Positions 1 to 9,226 are shown, counted from the stretch's first letter. The stretch is DNA of 64,000 nt from Scatomonas sp963928055 (GCA_963928055.1 CAWVDN010000001.1:930001-994000); one strand, 5' to 3'. The notes: a model not told the origin generated them from the sequence alone. Program-made: numbers and translations.

Positions 1-216
1 TTGTACCACTTTCTTGGTTCGTTTTCCCACCTGTTCTGATGAAAGCATATCCTCAAACATGAGACGAATTGCTCGTTTCCAGGACTGAGAAGAGACTCGT
101 GCTCTGGTAATACCGCCGTAGACAGCAGTCTTTGGACTTCCGGTATCGTCCCGATTTACACAACTGGGCGGAACAGTCTGCAAGACATGAAGATCAATAT
201 AAAGATGATTATTCAT
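1..216 (-). CDS. cas7: Cas7e (CasC/Cse4) Cascade backbone subunit, partial
   Basis: N-terminal 72 residues of the type I-E Cascade backbone protein; the rest lies beyond the window edge. The ATG is at 216-214, overlapping the end of casB by 8 bases, with an AGGAGG-like site inside the casB tail. The translation contains the family hallmark LHVLQTVPPSCVNRDD followed by GSPKTAVYGG and RARVSSQSWKRA, which in known Cas7e proteins is the start of the RRM-like fold that lines the crRNA. Six copies normally polymerise along crRNA in the cytoplasm. The position after casB fits the usual order cas3-casA-casB-cas7-cas5-cas6-cas1-cas2; the remaining genes and any array would lie to the left, outside the window. 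Confidence 0.95.
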   Translation of the reverse strand, partial: MNNHLYIDLHVLQTVPPSCVNRDDTGSPKTAVYGGITRARVSSQSWKRAIRLMFEDMLSSEQVGKRTKKVVQ

Positions 217-805
217 TAGAATCCTCCTTTTCCCATTCGTCGATGTCATCTTGGGGCTGATAAAAATACTCTTGTCCCCATTGTAACTTTATCCGGGGAG
301 CGCTATCTGTAAATTGAAGCAGATACAATTCTCGAGCCAGCTTTGAATAATCCAATGGCAAGCTTTTACTTCGCAGAAGCTGGATAAGCCCTCGCAAATG
401 ATGGGCAATCTCCTCCATGTTGCCGGCCGTGATTAAAGTGCTGAATCGCCGGTATGTACTTCCTTCCTGGATATTTTCTTTTTTTCGTTCGGTCAGTCTA
501 CGCACAGCCTGCCCCAACCCTACCTCTGAAACATGCATGGTCTGCTCCTGCCCCTGCTGATGCAAGGCGTACAAGGTCAATGCTAAATAGACAGCCCATT
601 CGGCTGCAGTTGGCTCCCCGTTCCGGCTGTAAAACTCCTGGGGCATATCCTGCAGAAAACTACCCCAGAGTTCTGGAAGCTCACCTGGTCTATGGCCTAT
701 TCCTCTTCGAAGATTCGCCAGAGCGCCTTTCCGGGGATGTTCTGGCAATGTCTGCAAACGATGGATTTGGCGGCTGACCATATCAGCAACTTGTTGGGCG
801 ATCAT
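209..805 (-). CDS. casB: Cse2/CasB small subunit of type I-E Cascade
   Basis: 198-residue protein of the length expected for Cse2, the small, helical Cascade subunit present as a dimer that stabilises the R-loop. The ATG (805-803) overlaps the casA stop as ATGA, and its tail overlaps cas7, so it is translationally coupled on both sides. Basic helices (RQIHRLQ, GALANLRRGIGH, WAVYLALTLYALHQQG, AVRRLTERKK, LRGLIQLLRSK) and the RRGIGHRPGELPELWG stretch are typical of Cse2 sequences I know, but the family is fast evolving and the call leans partly on position between casA and cas7. Confidence 0.93.
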   Translation of the reverse strand: MIAQQVADMVSRQIHRLQTLPEHPRKGALANLRRGIGHRPGELPELWGSFLQDMPQEFYSRNGEPTAAEWAVYLALTLYALHQQGQEQTMHVSEVGLGQAVRRLTERKKENIQEGSTYRRFSTLITAGNMEEIAHHLRGLIQLLRSKSLPLDYSKLARELYLLQFTDSAPRIKLQWGQEYFYQPQDDIDEWEKEDSNE

Positions 806-2415
806 GTTTTTCTCCCTCCTTTTTCTCCATAGATCTTTTTCAGTTCCTGCAGGAATTGGTTATATGCTTTAGGCGCAGCATGAAAATACGTTTTTTTCTT
901 CACCGTTTCAGACCGCCCGACTAAGGCTGTCGGACCTGCTTCCTCTACAAGGGCCTGTCCTACCTGACGAGCTATCTCTTTTGCCTGTTTACGCCAATCC
1001 AAAACAGCTTCATCCACATCTTCTTCAGGATCTAATTTAGAAAGCCACTGGCGGAATGGTTGGTCAATACAGAAATAAAAACGCTCCTTGGCTGATTCTG
1101 AAACTCGCTTTACAATCTTATCTTCTGTGCTGCTACCTGCTTTTGCCACTTCTTTAGCTAAATCTCCCACAGCTTTAGCAATCTGCTCGCAGCTTTGGAT
1201 TTCCTCGATGATTTTAGTTTTTGAATTTCCCAAAGAATTGATGATCTCCGTATGGAAAGAAAGGGAATCTTCATAAAAATCTATGATGGTAGATTTTTGC
1301 ATCGGGTCATAGTTATTTCCGATAACTACCAGATTAATTGAGGCATCTGCAGGAAGAATCCCCACCTTTGTAAGAGCAATATTCCATTTTATTATGCCGG
1401 GTTCTCTGTCTCGGAAAAAAACCGGAAATTCCCTCCACAATTGCTTACTGCTGTCATGGCTCTTGGGGAAATAGCGTATCGGTTTATTTTTATTGTACTT
1501 TGATACTCCCCAAAGCGTGTTTTGCTCAATGAATGGAGAATACTGCTCTGTATCAATATAATCTCCTCCCAGAAGGGAATACCCAATTACAAGTGAATTC
1601 TTTGGATCTCTTTTAAGAAGAATCCTTCGCGACTGCATTGTAAGAAGTTGCGCCTGATTATCAATGCCAACCAGCGGGCATGATTGCTCATCCCGGACTT
1701 TCTCAATTTCCCAACATGGAGTGGGGTTTCCATACAATTCTTCTCCGTCTTTAAGCAAAGCTAAATTCCGAAGAAGAGTATCAAACAAAGAGGAACCTCG
1801 AATAGCTATGTAGCCAATCTGCCCCAGCCAGCCCACTCCTTTTCTTGGAAGGTTCCCCATTTTGGGACGTCCGCCTTGTTCGTCGTATCCGTTAATATAT
1901 AAAATCCATCGGGCAGCCTGGGCATAGCGCAAATATTTTTTTTCATCGCCTGCATAACTGGCAAAAAGTCGAGGTTTATTCTCACTTTGAGAAATTTCAC
2001 CATTAAGTTTCTGACATCCGAATTCAATACCATTTTTTAGCGTTGCTACCTGGTAGAACGGTCTCTCCGGATGAAACAGCCAGAACCTATCATGCCAGGC
2101 AGCCAAATAATCGAGAATGGGTTTCTCAGGCAGCCGCTTTTTCTCCCAAAGCTGCCCCCAGCGTTCCAGCGCATCATCTTCATCCTGCAAAGGGGAATCG
2201 TTGCCATTCAGATCCACTCTGTAAAAAATAGTGTGCAACACAGCCAGCAGCAATCGCAATACAGCCACATCCTGTGTAGGAAGTTCTCCCGCCAGGTCTA
2301 CATACTCATGAGCGTGGAGCAGTGCATCTGTGAGAGAAACCTCCTCGATGGTACAATCCGATCGGAGCACACGGACCCATGGCTCATCAAGTAAGTTAAA
2401 CTCAATTTCCTTCAT
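802..2415 (-). CDS. casA: Cse1/CasA large subunit of type I-E Cascade
   Basis: 537-residue large Cascade subunit that recognises the PAM and recruits Cas3. It opens with the family signature FNLLDEPWVRVL. The longer frame begins at 2433, but I place the start at the ATG at 2415-2413 because a perfect AGGAGG lies six bases upstream (2427-2422) and the signature begins directly after it. The C-terminal 150 residues are a charged helical bundle (AVGDLAKEVAKAG, VLDWRKQAKEIARQVGQAL), matching the four-helix bundle of Cse1. The gene overlaps the end of cas3 by 14 bases and is followed by casB in an ATGA overlap. Length is somewhat above the E. coli protein (502). Confidence 0.95.
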   Translation of the reverse strand: MKEIEFNLLDEPWVRVLRSDCTIEEVSLTDALLHAHEYVDLAGELPTQDVAVLRLLLAVLHTIFYRVDLNGNDSPLQDEDDALERWGQLWEKKRLPEKPILDYLAAWHDRFWLFHPERPFYQVATLKNGIEFGCQKLNGEISQSENKPRLFASYAGDEKKYLRYAQAARWILYINGYDEQGGRPKMGNLPRKGVGWLGQIGYIAIRGSSLFDTLLRNLALLKDGEELYGNPTPCWEIEKVRDEQSCPLVGIDNQAQLLTMQSRRILLKRDPKNSLVIGYSLLGGDYIDTEQYSPFIEQNTLWGVSKYNKNKPIRYFPKSHDSSKQLWREFPVFFRDREPGIIKWNIALTKVGILPADASINLVVIGNNYDPMQKSTIIDFYEDSLSFHTEIINSLGNSKTKIIEEIQSCEQIAKAVGDLAKEVAKAGSSTEDKIVKRVSESAKERFYFCIDQPFRQWLSKLDPEEDVDEAVLDWRKQAKEIARQVGQALVEEAGPTALVGRSETVKKKTYFHAAPKAYNQFLQELKKIYGEKGGRKT

Positions 2416-5122
2416 GGGGACCCTCCTTTCCAAAAGTCAACCCGTTTTCTTGATCATAAAAGAGAACCTCTCCTGCCAGACTGGCTGAAAACTTCTCATC
2501 CAGCAACAGCACAAGCTCACCGCAAAGCATAGGGGCCAATTGCCATTCAGCTAAAAAACGCCGGTTTTGTTCCTCTAACTCTTCAATCACCGTATCAATG
2601 GTCCAGCGACGGCTGAAATGCCCCGGCAGCCGCAAACGCTGCCGGGCAATTTTTCGACCTTCCTCCTGAGAAGGAGGCCTGTCCGTTGGAACGCATGTAC
2701 CCTGCTCCTGCCACGGGAGAAAGCAAACTGTTCCATCACTACGCCTCATCATCACCAGCACCTCGATAGAGGGATCCCCGTCACGCACAGCTGCCCGGGC
2801 CTGCGTTTCGGAACGTGCACCCTCCTCCTGCATCCAATCATCCAGCACGTTTCGACAGTCATATCGGCTGATTCTGGGTGGCGCAATAGCAAATGCTCCG
2901 GCTCTTTCCCGCATTTTCCCTTGCTCCAGCTGATAGACTTGCAAAGCCTGCCGACTTTCTTCTGTCCCTGAAAGTACATCCTGTTCCTCCCATTGGTATG
3001 TATTCTGCACAAGAGCAGGAATATCTTCAGGTAAATGCAGGACCTGCGGAAGCAGTTCTTTACTTCTCCACAATAACCACTCCCCGTAAACCGCCTTACT
3101 CCCCTCATCAAACCCCTCTTCCTGAACCAGGACGACACATTGCGCTAATTTTAACGGATCCGGCCGAAATCGTCCCGGATGACGATGCTCTCTGCCTATT
3201 CGCTGGAGGAGTAAATCTATGGGACAAAGTTCTGTCACCAAATAGTCAAAATCTATATCCAGAGACTGCTCTAAGACTTGAGTTCCCACCACAATAAGCC
3301 TGTCTCGTTGTGCTGGAGTAGAATCTTTCCCAAGATATTCAAGCAAAAATCGTTCCTTCTCAACACGATCTGGCATGAGAAACTGAGCATGGAATAGGAG
3401 TACCTTAAAGCCGGGCATGCCTTCGCGAAGCAATGCAGCTATTTTTTGTGCTTTTTTTACAGTGTTTACGATAATCCCGGCACACCCTCCCTGCGACAAT
3501 GCCTCCCGGAGAAGAGGAAGAAGGCATTCTTCTGTCTTTTGCTGGAGCCAAACCGTCTGATTTTGCGAAAATAAAGAAACCACACGCCGATGAACGGTTC
3601 CTGCTTCTGTCCAGGTGAGCAAAGGGTAGCCAGGTTTAGAAAATTTTGCAGGAGAAGGTCCTCTGTTCCCCAGATAGGCGTTAACAAACTCTTCTCGCCG
3701 TTTTTCGGGAAGCGTGGCAGAAAGCAATATCACTGGCACATGATAATGCCCTAACCAGGACAGCGCTCTGTCAAGATATATACTCATGTAGGAATCATAT
3801 GCGTGTACCTCATCAATGATCACTACCTTCCCGGCCAGCCCAAGATGACGCAACATCAGGTGTTTTTGTTTTAGTGCGGCCATCAGCAGCTGATCCACCG
3901 TTCCTATGACAAAGTCGGCCAACAGTGCCTGCTTGTGACCCTGAAACCAGGAATGAACGTAAACGCCCTCTTCCGGCACTGCATCTTCTTCCGTAAATGT
4001 CTTGCCCGGGAAGAGGTTTTGATAATCTTCGTTAAGTTCAGCCATACCATGGGCCAGTCGAATAGAATGCGCCACATCTTCTGACTGTGTCTGCGACCAG
4101 ATAGTCAATCTTCCGAAAATACCATTGGCTGTTGCCTGGGTAGGCAAGCCGAAGAAAAGACCGCCGGCGCCCCACTTAGCAGCAAATGTTTCTGCCGCTG
4201 CCAGGGCTGCTTCTGTTTTCCCTACACCCATCTGAGCCTCAATCATCAGAAGACCAGGAACTTCCATAGAAGCCGCAACTTCTAACACATCCTGCTGTAC
4301 CTCGTTAGGTAAGAAGCCGAAACGCTCAAAAAAAGCGTCTCTGTCCATTGGGAAAGGAAAAGCGGTTTGCCAGGGAACGGGCAGATTCACCCTTTCCCAT
4401 CCGGTATTAATACGCTGAGGATATAAAGATTCGCTGCCCAAATCCTCAACCGCAACCAAAGGGAAGAAGCGGTTGTTGGAAGCAATCCAGTCCGCCATAA
4501 TGAGAATCCCTGTCAACAGCAATTCCTGAGGAATCGTAAGCTTTTTAGGAAGATCATCAACGGAAGAAAATCCTGCCGCTTCTAAGGCAGTATCCAGTAT
4601 GCTCTGCCAGAAGGAAGACCAGATAGTCTTTTCATTTTTAACATAATAATTGTTGGAATAGCTTTCAAGATTTTTCTCTACTGTATCACCTGGGCCATTT
4701 TCCTGGGGTTTTCCATGATGTGCGCCTACTACAGATGCAAGACCTTTGGAGCAGCCCAACCGTAATAGGATGGATTCACCGGCTCGGGCATGATGGGTTG
4801 ATCGGGCATAAGAAAAATCCACAGGCAAAGAAAGATATTCGCAAAGACGTTCTCGAACCATCGGCAAATGCAATGTGATGGTACTTTGAAAAAGCACAGT
4901 GGCTTTCCCAATATCATGGACCGCTCCTAGAAAAAAAGCTATTTGAGAAAGAAGTCGTTCATCCAGACCAATAGCCGCTCTTGCGCCATCGGAGAGCCAA
5001 TTTATAGCAAGCCGCCGCGCAACTTCGGCTGTATCCCGACTATGCATCCATAAAGGGAGCCAAAGTCCAGAATTTTGCGGATCTGTTTTTGCGGCAAGAC
5101 AGGTCAGCGGGCACTGTTCCAC
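2402..5122 (-). CDS. cas3: CRISPR-associated nuclease/helicase Cas3 (type I-E)
   Basis: 906-residue effector that degrades DNA marked by Cascade. HD nuclease domain first: HD at residues 69-70 (AVHDIGK), HH at 110-111, and HH at 135-136. Then an SF2 helicase: Walker A MGVGKTEAAL near residue 299, DEVH box (IIDEVHAYD) near 436, SATLP motif III, and the C-terminal QRIGREHRH motif VI. The start is a GTG at 5122-5120 preceded by AAGGAAGGTGG. First gene of the operon behind the promoter at 5163-5190. All catalytic motifs are intact, so it should be functional. Confidence 0.96.
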   Translation of the reverse strand: MEQCPLTCLAAKTDPQNSGLWLPLWMHSRDTAEVARRLAINWLSDGARAAIGLDERLLSQIAFFLGAVHDIGKATVLFQSTITLHLPMVRERLCEYLSLPVDFSYARSTHHARAGESILLRLGCSKGLASVVGAHHGKPQENGPGDTVEKNLESYSNNYYVKNEKTIWSSFWQSILDTALEAAGFSSVDDLPKKLTIPQELLLTGILIMADWIASNNRFFPLVAVEDLGSESLYPQRINTGWERVNLPVPWQTAFPFPMDRDAFFERFGFLPNEVQQDVLEVAASMEVPGLLMIEAQMGVGKTEAALAAAETFAAKWGAGGLFFGLPTQATANGIFGRLTIWSQTQSEDVAHSIRLAHGMAELNEDYQNLFPGKTFTEEDAVPEEGVYVHSWFQGHKQALLADFVIGTVDQLLMAALKQKHLMLRHLGLAGKVVIIDEVHAYDSYMSIYLDRALSWLGHYHVPVILLSATLPEKRREEFVNAYLGNRGPSPAKFSKPGYPLLTWTEAGTVHRRVVSLFSQNQTVWLQQKTEECLLPLLREALSQGGCAGIIVNTVKKAQKIAALLREGMPGFKVLLFHAQFLMPDRVEKERFLLEYLGKDSTPAQRDRLIVVGTQVLEQSLDIDFDYLVTELCPIDLLLQRIGREHRHPGRFRPDPLKLAQCVVLVQEEGFDEGSKAVYGEWLLWRSKELLPQVLHLPEDIPALVQNTYQWEEQDVLSGTEESRQALQVYQLEQGKMRERAGAFAIAPPRISRYDCRNVLDDWMQEEGARSETQARAAVRDGDPSIEVLVMMRRSDGTVCFLPWQEQGTCVPTDRPPSQEEGRKIARQRLRLPGHFSRRWTIDTVIEELEEQNRRFLAEWQLAPMLCGELVLLLDEKFSASLAGEVLFYDQENGLTFGKEGPHEGN

Positions 5123-5162
5123 ACAATCGCCACCTTCCTTTTAGCTAATGATATTGTATATA

Positions 5163-5190
5163 ATTATACGAAAAAAAGCAGCTTTTTCAA
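5163..5190 (-). promoter_or_regulatory. Sigma-A-type promoter of the cas operon
   Basis: Read on the minus strand: -35 TTGAAA (5190-5185), 16-base spacer, perfect -10 TATAAT (5168-5163), about 40 bases upstream of the cas3 GTG. The surrounding 100 bases are strongly AT-rich compared with the genes. This is the only clear promoter for cas3-casA-casB-cas7. Confidence 0.75.
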
Positions 5191-5239
5191 GTACTTTTAT
5201 ACTACCAAAGAAATACCACTATTCCTAGGATTTTTCGAC

Positions 5240-5705
5240 TTATAGATAACTTCTTTTCTGGTTTATCAACATGCCGAGGGAAGTTCTCCGCACCGTCTGT
5301 TCCATGGAAAGCCCAATCTTTTTCGGCAGACTGCTCTTTTCCTCCAGATATTGTTCCCGTAATTTTACTTCCCTGACGATAACTCTCAATTCTAAAAAAT
5401 CCCCCAGCCCTTCTACCCGATCCAAACAGTCATCCATCTCCTTATGTTTCTGGTTGCTTCGTATCTTTTTTGCCCCCGCAATTGAAAGAAAACCAATAAC
5501 AACCAAAATCTCTTCCATGTACTGCGAATTCTCTATACCTGTTTCGTACTCTCTTCGGAACACGAAAATCTGGTGAATCTTTTCTGTTAAATTTAATCTT
5601 GGATATTTCCAGTCCGCTTTCTATATCTCTGCTCCTTTGGATCCGCAGGGTCTCATTACGCTTTCTGACGTCACGATGAAATTGTCATAATACATATCTT
5701 CTTCT
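5240..5705 (-). pseudogene. Remnant of a CYTH-domain (class IV adenylate cyclase/ThTPase-like) gene
   Basis: The frame 5240-5563 encodes about 107 residues that end like a CYTH protein: RREYETGIENSQYMEEILVV, a KKIR pair, then CLDRVEGLGDFLELRVIVRE, which matches the conserved D-x-V-x-G-L-G-x-F-x-E-x-E strand of the CYTH tunnel. Reading upstream, this frame is stopped by TAG near 5630, but a neighbouring frame encodes RKRNETLRIQR (about 5640-5670), the expected earlier CYTH strand (RxRxExLRIR). A further short piece, MYYDNFIV, sits near 5690. At least two frameshifts and loss of the N terminus therefore separate the pieces. CYTH enzymes act on triphosphate substrates; this copy is presumably dead. 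It lies between the cas promoter and the aldo/keto reductase gene. Confidence 0.55.
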
Positions 5706-5749
5706 CAAGCGCTTCCCGCCGGGCAGAATCATTTTTTCCATCCTAAAGC

Positions 5750-6796
5750 TTACCGGCCCTGGATCTTTTGGCTGCCGGTACTCCAGACATGCTGCTCTTT
5801 GGCGGCAGCCGGCGTATTCTGCGCCATCACTCCCACCAGCTTGTGGGGAACATAGGGCTCTTCCAGATAAGCGATCTCCTCCGGCGTCAGGGTGAGTTCC
5901 ACTGCCCTGGCCGCCCCTTCGATGTGGTGCGGTTTGGTAGCGCCTGCCACCGGGGCTGTCACCTTGGTGAGCAGCCACGCCAGAGAAACCTCCGTCATGG
6001 AAACGCCCCGCTTTTCCGCAAGCTCTGCCACCCGGTCAATAATGACCCCGTCCTGCTGAGCCGTGGCGTCGTATTTGAATTTTGCGTAGCTGTCCTCCCG
6101 AAGCCGCTTGGAAGTCTCCCCCGGATGCCTGGAAAGCCGTCCGCCCGCCAGCGCGCTGTAAGGCGACATGGCGATGTTGTCCTCGGCGCAGAGCTTTGCC
6201 ATCTCCCGTTCTTCCTCTCGGAAGATCAGATTGTAATGACCCTGCACGGAAATAAATTTGGAAAATCCCTCTTTCTCCGCCAGGGCATTGGCTTTGGCAA
6301 GCTGATAGGCAAAGCAGTTGGAAATGCCGATATAGCGCGCCTTGCCCGCCTGTACAACGCGGTTCAGGCCATCCATAATGTCATAAAGGGGCGTTTCGTA
6401 ATCCCACATGTGATAGATATACAGTTCTACATAGTCCAGCCCCAGATTGCGCAGACTGGTGTCGATCATGTGCTGGATGTGCCGCTGGCCGGTGATGCCT
6501 GCGGCGATCTCCTCCTGGGTGCGGGGCAGGAATTTTGTGGCCACGACCACATCCTCCCGTTTGGCGAAGTCCCGCAGGGCGCGGCCCAGATACTGTTCGC
6601 TGGTGCCGCTCTGGTAGCCCACGGCGGTATCAAAGAAATTGACGCCAAGTTCCAGCCCCCGGCGGATGATCTCCCGGGAATGTTCCTCGTCCAGAGTCCA
6701 GCTGTGCTGACCGTTTTGGGGATCGCCAAATCCCATGCAGCCCATGCAGATGCGGGAGACAGTCAGGTCAGAATTCCCCAGTTTTGTGTACTGCAT
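5750..6796 (-). CDS. Aldo/keto reductase
   Basis: 348-residue NADPH-dependent aldo/keto reductase with the family tetrad visible: Asp56 and Tyr61 (FFDTAVGY), Lys88 (VVVATKF) and His129 (YIYHMWDY). The (alpha/beta)8 barrel of about 310-350 residues fits the AKR superfamily; the MGCMGFG and PLYDIMDGLNRVVQAGKARYIG segments resemble the YccK/yeast-aldehyde-reductase-like branch. It is the last gene of the redox operon, 12 bases after the cupin gene, with a GGAGG site just before the ATG. The substrate cannot be told from sequence. Confidence 0.92.
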   Translation of the reverse strand: MQYTKLGNSDLTVSRICMGCMGFGDPQNGQHSWTLDEEHSREIIRRGLELGVNFFDTAVGYQSGTSEQYLGRALRDFAKREDVVVATKFLPRTQEEIAAGITGQRHIQHMIDTSLRNLGLDYVELYIYHMWDYETPLYDIMDGLNRVVQAGKARYIGISNCFAYQLAKANALAEKEGFSKFISVQGHYNLIFREEEREMAKLCAEDNIAMSPYSALAGGRLSRHPGETSKRLREDSYAKFKYDATAQQDGVIIDRVAELAEKRGVSMTEVSLAWLLTKVTAPVAGATKPHHIEGAARAVELTLTPEEIAYLEEPYVPHKLVGVMAQNTPAAAKEQHVWSTGSQKIQGR

Positions 6797-6808
6797 TCTG
6801 CTCCCTCC

Positions 6809-7246
6809 TTACTCCAGGCCTTTGTAGGCCTCGTCGTCCACCGGCTCGCACCATTCGTTGGCGGTTTCCTCGCCGGGCACCTCTACCGCGATATGGCTAA
6901 ACCAGCTGTCTTTTTTGGCCCCGTGCCAGTGCTTGACCTCCGCCGGAATGGTGACGACCATGCCGGGTATCAGGCTGACGGCTTCCTTGCCTTCCTCCTG
7001 ATACCAGCCCTCCCCGGCAGTACAGATCAGGATCTGACCTCCGCCGCTTTTAGCGTGATGGATATGCCAGTTGTTTCGGCACCCCGGCTCAAAGGTGACG
7101 TTGGCCAGAAATACCGGGCACTCGCCCGCCTGTGTCAGCGGGTTCAGATAGGAATTGCCGATGAAATACCGGGCGTAGGCCGCGTTGGCCTGTCCCAGGC
7201 CGAAGACGTTTTCTTTGTCGAATTGCGCTTTATCCTCTATACGCAT
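6809..7246 (-). CDS. Cupin-domain protein of the decarboxylase-associated type
   Basis: 145-residue single-domain cupin. Metal ligands of cupin motif 1 are visible as WHIHH (His61, His63, His64) with the following glutamine/glutamate position, and motif 2 as PAEVKHWHGA (His106, His108). Small cupins of this kind are commonly encoded beside carboxymuconolactone-decarboxylase-like proteins and aldo/keto reductases, as here. Probably a metal-binding enzyme or carrier in the same redox or detoxification pathway; the reaction is unknown. Confidence 0.88.
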   Translation of the reverse strand: MRIEDKAQFDKENVFGLGQANAAYARYFIGNSYLNPLTQAGECPVFLANVTFEPGCRNNWHIHHAKSGGGQILICTAGEGWYQEEGKEAVSLIPGMVVTIPAEVKHWHGAKKDSWFSHIAVEVPGEETANEWCEPVDDEAYKGLE

Positions 7247-7285
7247 AATTTTTCCTCCTCGTATTATCCTTGTGTCTTGAATGGA

Positions 7286-7789
7286 TCAGCCTGCACAGAC
7301 AGGGTGCAGCGATGACAGTCCGTTTTGATCCAGCCACGCCCGCAGGGTCTGCGGCAGATCCGCGCCGGAGTCCTCCAGGAGCCCCAGAGGCGCGCGGACC
7401 TCCGCCCCGGGACACAGGCGGACGATCTCCCGGACAAAATCACAGGGCACACCGCCGCAGTGAGAATAAAAGGGCAGAATCACCTTGCCGGACAGATCGT
7501 GTTTCGCCAGCCAGGAAGCCAGGGGCGGCGCTATGTGCCCGCACCAGTTGGGAGAGCCCGCAAAAATGACTGAATACGGTTTGGGGGCGCTGGTTCCGGA
7601 CAGCAATCGCGGTTGATATCCTGCCTGTATTTCTTTTCGCACCTGTTGGAGCAGCTCCGGGAAAGCCATGGGATAGGGCTGCCAGGGATAGATCTCACAC
7701 AAGCTGCCGCCGGTTAAAGCGCAGAGCGCCTGGGCCATGCGGTGGGTGTGGCCGGAATAAGAGTAGGATACGATCAGCGTTTTTTTCAT
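7286..7789 (-). CDS. Flavodoxin family protein
   Basis: 167-residue flavodoxin-like protein. The N terminus MKKTLIVSYSYSGHTHRMAQ is strand 1 plus the FMN phosphate loop; SVIFAGSPNWCGHIAPPLAS is the second FMN-contacting loop (GSPxW) and KVILPFYSHCGG the third. Long-chain flavodoxins of this size act as single-electron carriers or as quinone reductases. Second flavodoxin of the operon; the other is at 9227-9700. About 40 bases separate it from the cupin gene. Confidence 0.88.
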   Translation of the reverse strand: MKKTLIVSYSYSGHTHRMAQALCALTGGSLCEIYPWQPYPMAFPELLQQVRKEIQAGYQPRLLSGTSAPKPYSVIFAGSPNWCGHIAPPLASWLAKHDLSGKVILPFYSHCGGVPCDFVREIVRLCPGAEVRAPLGLLEDSGADLPQTLRAWLDQNGLSSLHPVCAG

Positions 7790-7886
7790 TTTTTCAGTTC
7801 CTTGTCAAAAAGCCTGCACGGGCCCATGGTATATCTCCTGACAGGCAACAGGGGGCGCGCAGTCCATCTGCCCGCCCCTGTTGCTG

Positions 7887-8423
7887 TTATTTCAATCGAT
7901 TGCCAAGGCTGTACGCCTGCTGGGGATACGGAGAGTGCTGGGTCATGGATGGGGTGCCGCAGCCATAGCCCAGCACCATACCCATATCCTCCAGATTCAG
8001 GTAGCGCACCAGCGTTTTATAGTGGGCTTCCAATGCCTCGAAGGTCCAGTCGTCACTGTTCCAGGCTGCCGCCAGCAGGGCGGATTTCATATGTTTGCGC
8101 TGAAGGGAGCTGTTGAAGGCGCAGAAGCGGTCGATCATAGTTTTCAGCTGGGCGCTCATCCCGTAGTAATACAGGGGCGTGACAAACACCAGCATATGGG
8201 CGGTCAGGATCTCCCGGCGAATGACCTCCACATCATCCTTCTGTACGCAGGGGCCTTCATAGCCGCAGTGAATACAGCCGGTGCAGGGGTGAATGTTGGC
8301 GTGGGCTGTATCTACGATCTCCACCCTGTGCCCGGCTTCCTCCGCGCCCCGCCGAAAGCAGTCCGCCAGCAGATTGGAGGAACCGTTTTTGTTGGGGCTG
8401 CCCTCCAAAAGTACGATTTTCAT
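7887..8423 (-). CDS. NADPH-dependent FMN reductase / flavodoxin-fold oxidoreductase with Cys cluster
   Basis: 178-residue protein. GSPNKNGSSNLLAD at residues 8-21 is the FMN phosphate loop of the iron-sulfur flavoprotein/NADPH-dependent FMN reductase family. HPCTGCIHCGYEGPC gives four closely spaced cysteines, as in iron-sulfur flavoproteins that bind a 4Fe-4S cluster, and LVFVTPLYYYGMSAQLKTMIDR is the conserved FMN-binding TPxYYYG region. It is 97 bases upstream of the flavodoxin gene, and its own start has a good AGGAGG-like site. Likely supplies electrons within the operon. Confidence 0.88.
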   Translation of the reverse strand: MKIVLLEGSPNKNGSSNLLADCFRRGAEEAGHRVEIVDTAHANIHPCTGCIHCGYEGPCVQKDDVEVIRREILTAHMLVFVTPLYYYGMSAQLKTMIDRFCAFNSSLQRKHMKSALLAAAWNSDDWTFEALEAHYKTLVRYLNLEDMGMVLGYGCGTPSMTQHSPYPQQAYSLGNRLK

Positions 8424-8437
8424 GGCCGCATCCTCCT

Positions 8438-9208
8438 TTACGCTGTTGTTTTCAGCAGCTCTTCACAGGCATCCAGCGCATGGAACAGGCGCGGAATGCC
8501 CATATAGCCGCTGGCGTGGACCAGGGCGCAGACTACTTCTTCTTTGGTATTTCCCGCTTTCAGCGCGCCCTCCACATGGCTTTTTACCTGCGGCTCCGCG
8601 CCGCCCAGGGCCGCCAGCAGCACCACGGTCAGCAGTTCCCTGGTCTTCCCGTCCAGGCCCGTGCGGGTATTAAAATCTCCAAAGCACAGCTCGGTGAGGA
8701 AACGGGGCACGGCCCGGGCAAATTCGCCGGGCAGCCAGGTGTAACGGTCAGCGATCTCGGTCCCATAGAGGGGCGCCTGGATCGCCATTCCTTTCTGGTA
8801 ACGCTCCTCCTCGCTTTCGCCGGTCAGCGTCTTTTGGCTGGGCAGGGGCAAGTCGATGCCATTCTCAGTAAACACCTCGTTCATGGTGCTGATGGCGTTA
8901 AGGGTTTTGGGGAAGCCGATAAAGGCTGCGCACTGGTAGATGGCTTCCCGGATCTCCACCGGCGCGCAGCCGGCGTTGAGACTGGCCTGCACATGCGCTT
9001 TCAGCTGGGGCAGGGTGCTGAGAGTGGTCAGCACGGTAACGGTGACCAGTTCCCGCAGCCGGTTGTCCAGGCTGCCGGTGTAGCAAACATCCCCAAAAAT
9101 ATAGCCCTGCAGGATCTGCATGAACTCGCCGTCGGTCCCTTCCTCCCCGGCGGCATGGCTGTGAAACAGCTCCTGCATTTTCTGTTCCGTTCTTTCTTTT
9201 CGATCCAT
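8438..9208 (-). CDS. Carboxymuconolactone decarboxylase family protein, tandem CMD domains
   Basis: 256 residues with two CMD repeats: residues about 45-115 (LRELVTVTVL, EIREAIYQCAAFIGFPKTLN) and about 165-245 (TRELLTVVLLAALGG, EEVVCALVHASGYMGIPR). Each half keeps the helix-helix hairpin with the Glu/Cys/His pattern of the CMD/AhpD fold, but without the CxxC of AhpD peroxidases, so a decarboxylase-like or unknown role is more likely than peroxidase. Encoded between two flavin proteins in a single operon, 14 bases before the FMN reductase gene. Confidence 0.9.
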   Translation of the reverse strand: MDRKERTEQKMQELFHSHAAGEEGTDGEFMQILQGYIFGDVCYTGSLDNRLRELVTVTVLTTLSTLPQLKAHVQASLNAGCAPVEIREAIYQCAAFIGFPKTLNAISTMNEVFTENGIDLPLPSQKTLTGESEEERYQKGMAIQAPLYGTEIADRYTWLPGEFARAVPRFLTELCFGDFNTRTGLDGKTRELLTVVLLAALGGAEPQVKSHVEGALKAGNTKEEVVCALVHASGYMGIPRLFHALDACEELLKTTA

Positions 9209-9226
9209 ACGATTCCTTCCTTTCTT

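Noticed and set aside
1..5200. CRISPR array near the cas genes
   Set aside because: No regularly spaced direct repeats were seen here or elsewhere in the window; the array is presumably to the left of the window.
5768..7315. Long plus-strand open frame across the AKR and cupin genes
   Set aside because: Exact antisense of well-supported minus-strand genes, no ribosome site and no family resemblance; a by-product of GC-rich codon use.
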